Source: an uncultured Chlorobiota bacterium (GTDB lineage: Bacteria; Bacteroidota; Kapaibacteriia; OLB7). Taken from it: 6,681 nt of DNA. This document shows, in pieces, positions 1 through 5,426 of this stretch (position 1 is the first letter of the stretch; each line of letters begins with the position of its first letter). Made by a program: the position numbers and the translations under genes. The notes below the pieces were generated by a model, which worked only from the letters and a program-made list of their open reading frames with translations, made no database searches and was not told the DNA's origin. Where the stretch lies: positions 1 to 6,681 of the forward strand of contig CAMLOB010000224.1 of the NCBI GenBank assembly GCA_946481475.1. Reading direction: 5' to 3'.

Positions 1-674
1 AGGGCGGAAATAATATCAGCCGTCGTCACCAGACGTATCGCTTTATCGAGCGCAAGGGAACCGAAGGCGGTCATCATCTGGGTTCCGTTAATCAGGGCAA
101 GGCCTTCTTTCGCCTGCAACCGGATCGGTTCGATCCCCATCCGTTCAAGTTCCGGGCCGGACGGAACCGGTTGTCCCTCCCGCCAGACCTGTCCCTCACC
201 CATTGCCGCCAGAACCAGGTGAGCAAGTTGAACAAGATCGCCGGAGGAACCGACCGATCCCTGACGGGGGACAACCGGAACGACATCCCGGTTCAGCATG
301 TCCAGAAGCGTCCGAACGGTTTCGATCCGGATACCGCTGAAGCCCTTGGCCAGGGCGTTGACCCGGAGGGCCATCATCGCCCGCACGAGGGGCGGAGACA
401 TCGGATCGCCGGCACCGACCGCATGGCTGCGGATCAGGTTAACCTGCAGACGTTCAAGATCATCCCGGCTGATCACGACGTTTGCGAATTCGCCGAACCC
501 GGTCGTGACACCGTAGATGGTCTTCTCGTTCTTCACCCACTCTTCAACAAGATCCCGCGATCCCCGCATGGCCGGAACGGCCTCTTCGGCCAGTTCAACG
601 GCAACCGACGTATCGTAGGCAATGCGGGCGACATCTGTGATGGTAAGGCTTTCGCCGTCAAGTCGTATAGTCAT
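1..674 (-). CDS. hutH: Histidine/aromatic amino acid ammonia-lyase, N-terminal part (3' end outside window)
   Basis: The first 224 residues of an MIO-dependent ammonia-lyase are visible; the family runs to about 500, so over half lies beyond the window edge. These enzymes remove ammonia from histidine (to urocanate) or from phenylalanine/tyrosine in the cytoplasm. Seen: the catalytic Tyr loop IYGVTTGFG (residues 53-61, Tyr54), NLIRSH with His84 at the position of HAL His83, GFSGIR (111-116), the MIO-forming Ser-Ser-Gly at 143-145 inside GSVGSSGDL, and NGTQ (196-199, Asn196 matching HAL Asn195). The MIO triad has Ser instead of the commoner Ala in first place, and DLVQLAH replaces the usual DLAPLAH. 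The ATG at 674 gives a typical N-terminus, but no good Shine-Dalgarno precedes it. The gene lies 178 bp after tpiA, behind a repeat block. The lyase family is certain; histidine as substrate is only likely, and tyrosine is possible. Confidence 0.85.
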   Translation of the reverse strand, partial: MTIRLDGESLTITDVARIAYDTSVAVELAEEAVPAMRGSRDLVEEWVKNEKTIYGVTTGFGEFANVVISRDDLERLQVNLIRSHAVGAGDPMSPPLVRAMMALRVNALAKGFSGIRIETVRTLLDMLNRDVVPVVPRQGSVGSSGDLVQLAHLVLAAMGEGQVWREGQPVPSGPELERMGIEPIRLQAKEGLALINGTQMMTAFGSLALDKAIRLVTTADIISA

Positions 675-699
675 TGAATTCTGTTGTCGTTATGTAGTG

Positions 700-853
700 G
701 AATGGTTGGGTGGTTGAATAGTGGGATCGTTGAATTGTTGAATAGTTGGTGATTATTGAACTCGAACAATTCAACTATTGAACATAATTAGTGATTATCG
801 AACTCGAACCATTGAACTATTGAACCATTCAATCAACCATTGAACTATTCAAC
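700..853. repeat. AT-rich intergenic repeat block built from ATTGAAC-type words
   Basis: Nearly the whole tpiA-hutH gap is low-complexity sequence. A 35-bp segment at 749-783 recurs at 791-825 with three mismatches, a period of 42 bp. ATTGAAC occurs at 755, 777, 811, 819 and 839, and GTTGAAT at 713, 729 and 737. Inverted repeats include 11 bp at 729-739 against 765-775, 8 bp at 741-748 against 772-779 (continuing past one mismatch), and 10 bp at 713-722 against 844-853, which bracket the block. The last copy touches the first base of the tpiA stop triplet. No ORF or convincing promoter is seen inside. A role as a transcript-end or stability structure between tpiA and the lyase gene is inference. 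Confidence 0.75.
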
Positions 854-1611
854 TATGCCCCCGCCCCCTCCACGATCGCCAGGAAATCCTTCCCCTTCAA
901 CGATGCCCCCCCGATCAACCCGCCGTCAATGTCGGGTTGGGAGAAGAGTGAGAGGGCATTGTCCGGCTTGACGCTTCCGCCGTAGAGGATGGAGATGTGA
1001 TCGGCGACGGTTTCGTTGTAGAGACTTGCAAGACGATCCCGAATAAACCGATGAGCCTCCTGGGCGATCTCCGGCGTCGCGGTCTTGCCGGTGCCGATTG
1101 CCCAGACCGGTTCATAGGCCACAACGCAGGCCGGGGCGTCCTCCTTGAAAATCCCGTCGAAGGCCTCGCGAACCTGCCGGTTCAGAACGTGATAGGTCAT
1201 CTCCCCCTCCCGCTCGGCCTCGGTCTCCCCGACGCAGATGATCGGAATCAGATCGTGATCGACTGCGGCGTTCACCTTCATCTTTACGTCGTAATCGGAC
1301 TCGCCGAACATTGTCCGGCGTTCGGAATGTCCGACGATCACATACCGGCATCCGACCGACCGAAGCATATCCGGAGCGATCTCGCCGGTAAAGGCCCCCT
1401 CCTTTTTATGGTACATGTTCTGTGCTCCAAGATGGAGCATGCTCCCTTCAAGTTCTTCACCGACCGACTGAAGGAACGGGGCCGGGGGACAGAGCACAAC
1501 GTCAACCCCTCCTTTCTCCTCCCATCCCTCCCGCACTTCGCGGGCAAGAGAGGTTGCGCTCGCGAAATCGGTATGCATTTTCCAGTTTCCGGCAACGATG
1601 GTCTTTCGCAT
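853..1611 (-). CDS. tpiA: Triosephosphate isomerase
   Basis: This 252-residue protein has the normal length for the enzyme that interconverts dihydroxyacetone phosphate and glyceraldehyde-3-phosphate in cytoplasmic glycolysis and gluconeogenesis. All catalytic parts are visible: Asn9 and Lys11 in GNWKM, His95 in IVGHSERR, the base Glu167 in AYEPVW, the flexible loop AIGTGKTA (171-178), and the phosphate-binding YGGSVKP (210-216) and GGLIGG (230-235). The ATG at 1611 is preceded by GAAAGGA, a close but usable ribosome site. It begins 34 bp after the lptC stop with no terminator between, so it probably shares the kdsA-kdsD-lptC transcript. A glycolytic gene at the end of an LPS gene set is an unusual neighbour. 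The enzyme itself shows no missing residues, and I see no alternative identity. Confidence 0.97.
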   Translation of the reverse strand: MRKTIVAGNWKMHTDFASATSLAREVREGWEEKGGVDVVLCPPAPFLQSVGEELEGSMLHLGAQNMYHKKEGAFTGEIAPDMLRSVGCRYVIVGHSERRTMFGESDYDVKMKVNAAVDHDLIPIICVGETEAEREGEMTYHVLNRQVREAFDGIFKEDAPACVVAYEPVWAIGTGKTATPEIAQEAHRFIRDRLASLYNETVADHISILYGGSVKPDNALSLFSQPDIDGGLIGGASLKGKDFLAIVEGAGA

Positions 1612-1645
1612 GATCCTTTCAGGTTATTGTTCCGTTTTGAACGGG

Positions 1646-2206
1646 TTATTGACTGGCCGCCGCCTCACCGATCGGCTGATAGATGGTATACTCCTTCAGC
1701 GATTCATCACTTTCAAATCCCTTTCCCCGGATCGAACGTCCCCGCAACGTGTCGACCAGGTGGAGCGGTGCATCGGAGTGAAGCCGGCCCTTCTCTTTTT
1801 CATAGCAGAGTTTCTCGGTATCGACCGATGTCCGGTTCTTTCGGCTGTAGACGTTGACCCTGCCGAAGGCACACATATTTCCCGTGTTGTCGTCGAGGCG
1901 GGCGCTGTCGGCCCGGAGGACGGCATTGATGTCGCCGTAGCGGTCGTAGAAACGGACCTGCAGGCCGCTGTCGATCAGCGTCTCCTGCCGTCCGGAGAAT
2001 TTCCGGGCATGTCCGGCTTCGATAATCGCTTTCTTCCAGGCCGAATCGCTCAGAATAATCGTCGTGTTCACCCCCTCTTCGTCCGGCAATCCCTCCGGTA
2101 TCTCGATAAGGTTCGACGGTCCTTCATCCCGCTCGGCACAGGCCGGAAGGATCAGCAGAAGAAGTAACGCAAGAAGATTGCGACCGCAGATATTCCGTTC
2201 CATCAT
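1646..2206 (-). CDS. lptC: LptC-like LPS export lipoprotein
   Basis: The 186-residue protein starts with a positively charged n-region, a leucine-rich core (11-20) and the lipobox LPAC with Cys23, so it is predicted to be a lipoprotein. The rest is a beta-rich domain fitting the LptC family: a segment with SGLQVRFYD (80-88), then AFGRVNVYSR (113-122), TEKLCY (130-135), LHSDAPL (142-148) and IRGKGFESD (159-167), which correspond to the family's repeated strands and its typical G-Gf-sd ending. LptC takes LPS from the inner-membrane LptBFG transporter and passes it to LptA in the periplasm. The start ATG at 2206 overlaps the kdsD stop as ATGA, which suggests translational coupling; a second in-frame ATG follows at once. 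Proteobacterial LptC is usually held by an uncleaved membrane helix, so the lipid anchor is notable. No lptA or lptB follows. Family assignment rests on pattern and context. Confidence 0.75.
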   Translation of the reverse strand: MMERNICGRNLLALLLLLILPACAERDEGPSNLIEIPEGLPDEEGVNTTIILSDSAWKKAIIEAGHARKFSGRQETLIDSGLQVRFYDRYGDINAVLRADSARLDDNTGNMCAFGRVNVYSRKNRTSVDTEKLCYEKEKGRLHSDAPLHLVDTLRGRSIRGKGFESDESLKEYTIYQPIGEAAASQ

Positions 2207-3225
2207 CCCAGTCCCGCCTCGATCAGATCGTGGATATGCACAATGCCGACAAGTCGTCCCTCAGAATCGGTCACCGGAAGCTGCGTCCGCTTCTTCTCCT
2301 CGAGCATACGCAGCGCAGCCGTGCCCAAAAGGGAGGGTTCGGCGGTCATCGGATCGGGCGTCATCATCTCTTCGGCCGTCATGTTCCGGACATCCTCCTC
2401 ACGTTCGAGAATGCGCCGCAGGTCACCGTCGGTGATGATGCCGCAGAGATACTCTTCGCGCACGACAAGGGCCGCCCCGAGTCTCTTGCGACTCATCTCG
2501 ACGATCACCTGGTTGAACCTCTGTTCGGGAGAGACGACCGGCAAGGCATCTCCGGATTTCATCAGATCGTCGATCCGCAACAGGAGCCGTCGACCGATAG
2601 CCCCCCCCGGATGTGTGGAGGCAAAATCCTCGCGGGTAAATCCTTTGCGTTCGTAGAGGACAACGGCCAGCGCATCGGCCAGTCCGAGCATGGCGGTTGT
2701 CGAAGCGGTCGGAGCGAGATCGTGCGGACAAGCCTCGCGTTCGACCGAGACGTCGAGCGTGATGTCGGCGGCGCGGGAGAGTTGTCCGTCCGGATTTCCC
2801 GTCACCGCAATCACCGGCGTCCCGACCGCACGGAGGGCAGGATAGAGCCGGTTGATCTCGTCGGATTCTCCGCTTTTGGAGAAGATGATGACCACATCCC
2901 CTTCCTGAAGGACTCCCAGGTCGCCGTGCAGGGCGTCGATCGGATGGAGATAGAGCGCAGGGGTACCGGTACTGTTGAGCGTGGCGGTCATCTTCTGTGC
3001 GATGATACCGGACTTTCCGATTCCGGTCAGAACAACTTTTCCACGGCATTCCATGAGCAAACGGATGCTGCGGCTGAACGCACCATCCAGCCTTCGGGCC
3101 ACACGGTCGAGCGCTTCGAGTTCGATACGGATCACCTCACCTCCCCGCTCGACGATCGCCTCGTCGGTCATCGGGAACGCCTCCTTCATCTCTCCGCGAA
3201 TCGTATCATTTGCTTCATGCGTCAT
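2203..3225 (-). CDS. kdsD: Arabinose-5-phosphate isomerase (KpsF/GutQ family)
   Basis: This 340-residue enzyme converts D-ribulose-5-phosphate to D-arabinose-5-phosphate, the first committed step to Kdo for lipopolysaccharide. An N-terminal SIS sugar-isomerase domain (about 50-205) holds GIGKSG with Lys71, SKSGESDE with Glu123, REACPHDLAPTAST with Glu164 and HPGG with His205. These align at a constant 12-residue offset with the E. coli KdsD residues Lys59, Glu111, Glu152 and His193. Two CBS domains follow (about 217-275 and 283-340), including GIITDGDLRR and LVGIVHIHDL. The ATG at 3225 has a strong Shine-Dalgarno (GGAGG) and overlaps the kdsA stop as ATGA, which favours it over in-frame Met13 and Met19. 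It likewise overlaps lptC downstream. The N-terminus is about 12 residues longer than E. coli KdsD. Confidence 0.95.
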   Translation of the reverse strand: MTHEANDTIRGEMKEAFPMTDEAIVERGGEVIRIELEALDRVARRLDGAFSRSIRLLMECRGKVVLTGIGKSGIIAQKMTATLNSTGTPALYLHPIDALHGDLGVLQEGDVVIIFSKSGESDEINRLYPALRAVGTPVIAVTGNPDGQLSRAADITLDVSVEREACPHDLAPTASTTAMLGLADALAVVLYERKGFTREDFASTHPGGAIGRRLLLRIDDLMKSGDALPVVSPEQRFNQVIVEMSRKRLGAALVVREEYLCGIITDGDLRRILEREEDVRNMTAEEMMTPDPMTAEPSLLGTAALRMLEEKKRTQLPVTDSEGRLVGIVHIHDLIEAGLG

Positions 3226-4061
3226 TCGGCTTCCTCCCGTCCGGTTCCGGAATCTTCAACAAGTTCGGCGTGAAGCCGGTGGAAACGAAGGATCTGGGTC
3301 ATGAACTCCTCGGCCTCCGCCAGCGGAATCTGCGTTGCCGCATCGGACATTGCGCGGGAGGGATCCGGGTGGGTTTCAAAGAAGACGCCGTTGATCCCGA
3401 CGGCGGCGGCGGCACGGGCAAGCGGAAGAGCGAAGCGGCGTTCACCACCGGAAGACTCACCGAGACTCGGCTGTTGCGTGGAATGCGTGGCGTCGAAGAC
3501 GACCGGCACACCGAACCGGCGCATACGGATCAACCCCCGCATATCGACGACCAGATTATGGTATCCGAAGGAGACTCCCCGCTCGCAGACCATTACATCT
3601 CCCGCCCCCGGAACCGATTGCACTTTCTCGACCGCATATCCTATGTCTTCCGGAGCCATGAACTGTCCCTTTTTGATATTCACTCCCCTGCCGGTTCTCC
3701 CGGCAGCAAGAAGCAGATCGGTCTGGCGACTCAGGAAGGCCGGAATCTGCAGAACGTCCACGTATTCGGCGGCCGGCGCAGCATCTTCTTCGGTGTGAAT
3801 ATCGGTCAGCGTCGGGATCCCGACGCTTCGCCCTGCCTCCGAAAGGATGCGCAGGGCCGTTTCCCGACCGATTGTCGTCGTGGAGTGGAGACTGGTCCGG
3901 TTCGCCTTCACGAACGAACCTTTCAGCACCAGAGGGACGTTCAGTCGGGCGGCGACGGCGGCCAGATGTTCGGCCGTCCGTCCCATCATCTCCTCTCCTT
4001 CCACCAGACAGGGTCCGGCAATAAAGAAGAACTCCGAAGCCGGATCGAAGCTACCGATCAT
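3222..4061 (-). CDS. kdsA: 3-deoxy-D-manno-octulosonate-8-phosphate synthase (class II, metal-type)
   Basis: This 279-residue cytoplasmic enzyme condenses arabinose-5-phosphate with phosphoenolpyruvate to give Kdo-8-phosphate. Visible landmarks are AGPC (15-18), KANRTS (52-57), DVLQIPAFLSRQTD (102-115), INIKKGQF-like VNIKKGQF (127-134), CERG (159-162), FGYHNLVVD (165-173), DATHSTQ (190-196), SGGERRF (204-210), ETHPDP (229-234) and SDAATQIPL (239-247). Cys18, His193, Glu229 and Asp240 match the metal ligands of Aquifex KdsA (Cys11, His185, Glu222, Asp233); E. coli has Asn in place of the Cys. So this is the metal-dependent class. Oddly, the usual SFDKANR is SFVKANR, and the RGPG motif that follows is replaced by TTIG (62-65). 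The ATG at 4061 has a GGGGGA ribosome site. It heads the kdsA-kdsD-lptC-tpiA unit, downstream of the terminator that closes smg. Confidence 0.95.
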   Translation of the reverse strand: MIGSFDPASEFFFIAGPCLVEGEEMMGRTAEHLAAVAARLNVPLVLKGSFVKANRTSLHSTTTIGRETALRILSEAGRSVGIPTLTDIHTEEDAAPAAEYVDVLQIPAFLSRQTDLLLAAGRTGRGVNIKKGQFMAPEDIGYAVEKVQSVPGAGDVMVCERGVSFGYHNLVVDMRGLIRMRRFGVPVVFDATHSTQQPSLGESSGGERRFALPLARAAAAVGINGVFFETHPDPSRAMSDAATQIPLAEAEEFMTQILRFHRLHAELVEDSGTGREEAE

Positions 4062-4147
4062 TTTCTTCCCCCGGAATTAATTGAACGGGCACAGATTGAA
4101 CCGGGACGAAATTCTTCTCTTTTCCTCGTCTGAAATATCTCGACGGC

Positions 4148-4153
4148 ATTGTA
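4148..4153 (-). promoter_or_regulatory. Candidate -10 element for the kdsA operon
   Basis: On the minus strand TACAAT matches the sigma70 -10 consensus at five of six positions and lies between the smg terminator and the kdsA start, where a promoter is needed. No good -35 is found at standard spacing: the nearest, TTCAAA, is 19 bp away. It would give a leader of about 80 nt. Position is the main support. Confidence 0.3.
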
Positions 4154-4183
4154 CGCACTGTTGACGATCCGGTTTGAACTCTC

Positions 4184-4230
4184 AAAAACAGAACGCCCCG
4201 ACCGAGTATGCAATCTCCCGGTCGGGCGCG
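4184..4230 (-). terminator. Intrinsic terminator after smg
   Basis: Reading the minus strand just past the smg stop, CCCGACCG (in 4219-4226) pairs with CGGTCGGG (4197-4204), giving eight GC-rich base pairs that can be extended by two across a one-base bulge. A loop of about 14 nt separates the arms, and the run TTCTGTTTTT (4184-4193) follows. This is a standard rho-independent terminator. It separates smg from the kdsA operon. Confidence 0.85.
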
Positions 4231-4254
4231 CTTTATGAATCGTTTTCCCGACGC

Positions 4255-4698
4255 TCAGTGAACGGTCTCCGTCGTCTCCCTGGCCAACTGCATCCCCATC
4301 ATATTTTTTTCGGCGGAATCCATCATCACGTTTGCCGTCATACGGCGGACATCGGCAATCGTCAGACGTTCGGCGACGATCATCGTCGCCTGGTCGATCA
4401 TCTCTTCCAGTTCGAACGGAGTGATCACCGAGAGGGTGACCAGTTGCATCAGGTATCCCCACGCTTCGAGCGTGAAGAGATGCTTCTCACCCTGGTGCAG
4501 AACGCGGAAACTACTCCTTTGGGGAGCGCCGGACGATCTGGCCGAATCCTTCTGGGCAATCCAGCTGAAGGCCGCCCCGATCTCCGCATCGGAGTATCCT
4601 CCATCGCTCAACTGGAGGATATCGCTCTGCTTGATGTCGTTGCTTTCCTGAAGTCGTGTAATAAGGTAGAGAATAATCTCAATAATGCGTTCGTTCAT
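4255..4698 (-). CDS. smg: Smg-family protein (DUF494)
   Basis: The 147-residue protein matches the DUF494/Smg pattern: an N-terminal helix MNERIIEIILYLI, an acidic mixed region ending in a helix like YSDAEIGAAFSWIAQ (35-49), a short strand FRVLHQGEK (64-72), then the helical half LEAWGYLMQL (77-86), ITPFELEEMIDQA (92-104) and a C-terminal helix. The family's molecular function is not established; in E. coli smg lies near dprA. The ATG at 4698 is chosen because the family begins here, although no clear Shine-Dalgarno precedes it. The frame stays open to a TTG at 4821, but that triplet is part of a promoter -35. The gene has its own promoter and terminator and so appears to be a single-gene unit between ybeY and kdsA. 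The tail after about residue 127 is divergent. Confidence 0.8.
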   Translation of the reverse strand: MNERIIEIILYLITRLQESNDIKQSDILQLSDGGYSDAEIGAAFSWIAQKDSARSSGAPQRSSFRVLHQGEKHLFTLEAWGYLMQLVTLSVITPFELEEMIDQATMIVAERLTIADVRRMTANVMMDSAEKNMMGMQLARETTETVH

Positions 4699-4792
4699 CG
4701 GTTGTTGATGGTTGTAGGCAGTAGCAATGAATACGTCACCATTCTCCGCAATATTCGTCGGTATCGCAATCCTTTCCTGAACAATGCCGCCA

Positions 4793-4821
4793 ATGATACG
4801 GCATTTCCGTGTATCAATCAA
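4793..4821 (-). promoter_or_regulatory. Sigma70-like promoter for smg
   Basis: On the minus strand TTGATT (4816-4821) and TATCAT (4793-4798) are separated by exactly 17 bp. They match the -35 and -10 consensus at four and five of six positions. Transcription would start near 4786, leaving a leader of about 88 nt before the smg ATG. The assignment is by pattern only. Confidence 0.55.
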
Positions 4822-4900
4822 CTCCCAAAATTTCTACCCTTTCGGGCTGTCCCGTCAGTCCGAAAAGGGGGTCCGTCAGATCCCGAAAACGAACATCCAT
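4814..4900 (-). CDS. Possible 28-residue small ORF between ybeY and smg
   Basis: An ATG at 4900 opens 28 codons, beginning MDVRFRDLTDPLF and ending in TGA at 4814-4816. A purine-rich GAGGGGGAG lies about 10 nt upstream, slightly far for a ribosome site. The ORF contains the hairpin at 4827-4869 and stops inside the smg -35 box. I recognise no family. It may be a leader peptide, a small protein or chance; its overlap with a likely terminator argues for caution. Confidence 0.25.
   Translation of the reverse strand: MDVRFRDLTDPLFGLTGQPERVEILGVD
4827..4869 (-). terminator. Hairpin, possible terminator of the ybeY transcript
   Basis: On the minus strand CCCTTTTCGGACTG (4856-4869) pairs with CAGCCCGAAAGGG (4837-4849) around the hexaloop ACGGGA, with one U bulge and one A-C mismatch. 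The following bases are TAGAAATTTT, only partly U-rich, so termination would be weak. Its place after ybeY and just before the smg promoter fits a terminator. An upstream segment at 4881-4890 could compete for the 3' arm. Confidence 0.45.
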
Positions 4901-4960
4901 CCGGCGATATCTCCCCCTCTCAACATTCGAAAATCGACATTTGAAATTCACGCTTCCCCT

Positions 4961-5371
4961 CTACTCCATCTCAAGGAACCGATCCTCAAGCCGGCTCATC
5001 TCCCGCCGCTGTTCCGGCGTCGCATCATCATATCCGAGAAGGTGAAGCGTGCCGTGAACGGCCAGCCGCAGGACCTCCCGATAGAGTCCGATTCCCCGCT
5101 CAGCAGCCTGTTCCCGCGCCCGGTCTATACTGATGTAGATCTCCCCTTCAAGGGGATCGGTCTCCAGCGGAAAGGTGATCACATCGGTATAGTAATCGTG
5201 GTTGAGAAATTCGCGGTTCATGGCAAGAAGTTCGTCGTCATCGAGGAAGATCACGGCAATGTGGGCGTGATCGATGCTCCCCCACTCCAGAACATTTCCG
5301 ACGGCCCCCTTGAACGGCTTGTGGTGGAGCCGGGCAACGGGATGGGCGTTGACGACGTCGACACGTATCAC
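4961..5371 (-). CDS. ybeY: Endoribonuclease YbeY (rRNA maturation factor)
   Basis: YbeY is a metal-dependent RNase of the UPF0054 family that acts in 16S rRNA 3' maturation and ribosome quality control. Taken from the GTG at 5371, the protein has 136 residues and begins MIRVDVVN, the family's usual first strand. A TTG at 5401 would add ten residues; neither start has a strong ribosome site. Visible are FLNHDYYTDVITFPLE (about 55-70), a GEIYISIDRA strand (76-85), and the signature HGTLHLLGYDD, with His106 and His110 as metal ligands. The third ligand, normally His in GYDH, is Asp116, and the conserved Arg before the TDV motif is Leu. From memory, Bacteroidetes YbeY share both changes, so this looks lineage-typical and not decayed. 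It starts 55 bp after the unknown gene and probably shares its transcript. Confidence 0.92.
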   Translation of the reverse strand: MIRVDVVNAHPVARLHHKPFKGAVGNVLEWGSIDHAHIAVIFLDDDELLAMNREFLNHDYYTDVITFPLETDPLEGEIYISIDRAREQAAERGIGLYREVLRLAVHGTLHLLGYDDATPEQRREMSRLEDRFLEME

Positions 5372-5426
5372 GCGATTCTCACTGATACCTTGCGGGTTCA
5401 ATCGATTATCCGGTTTCGTCAGGGGT

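Noticed and set aside
750..815. Promoter for the lyase gene within the repeat block.
   Set aside because: GATAAT- and TTGAAT-like words occur, but no pair has acceptable spacing, and such words are expected in this AT-rich repeat.
749..832. CRISPR-like array in the repeat block.
   Set aside because: The repeats are imperfect with a 42-bp period in which the supposed spacer is also related sequence; there are no unique spacers and no cas genes.
4696..4818. A 40-codon frame starting at a TTG and ending in TGA that overlaps the smg ATG as ATGA.
   Set aside because: It has only TTG-type starts, an Arg/Leu-rich composition and no recognisable family; it overlaps the smg promoter, so chance is likelier.
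4699..4821. N-terminal extension of smg to a TTG at 4821 (188 residues).
   Set aside because: The Smg family begins at the internal Met encoded at 4698, and the TTG triplet is part of a well-spaced promoter -35 box.
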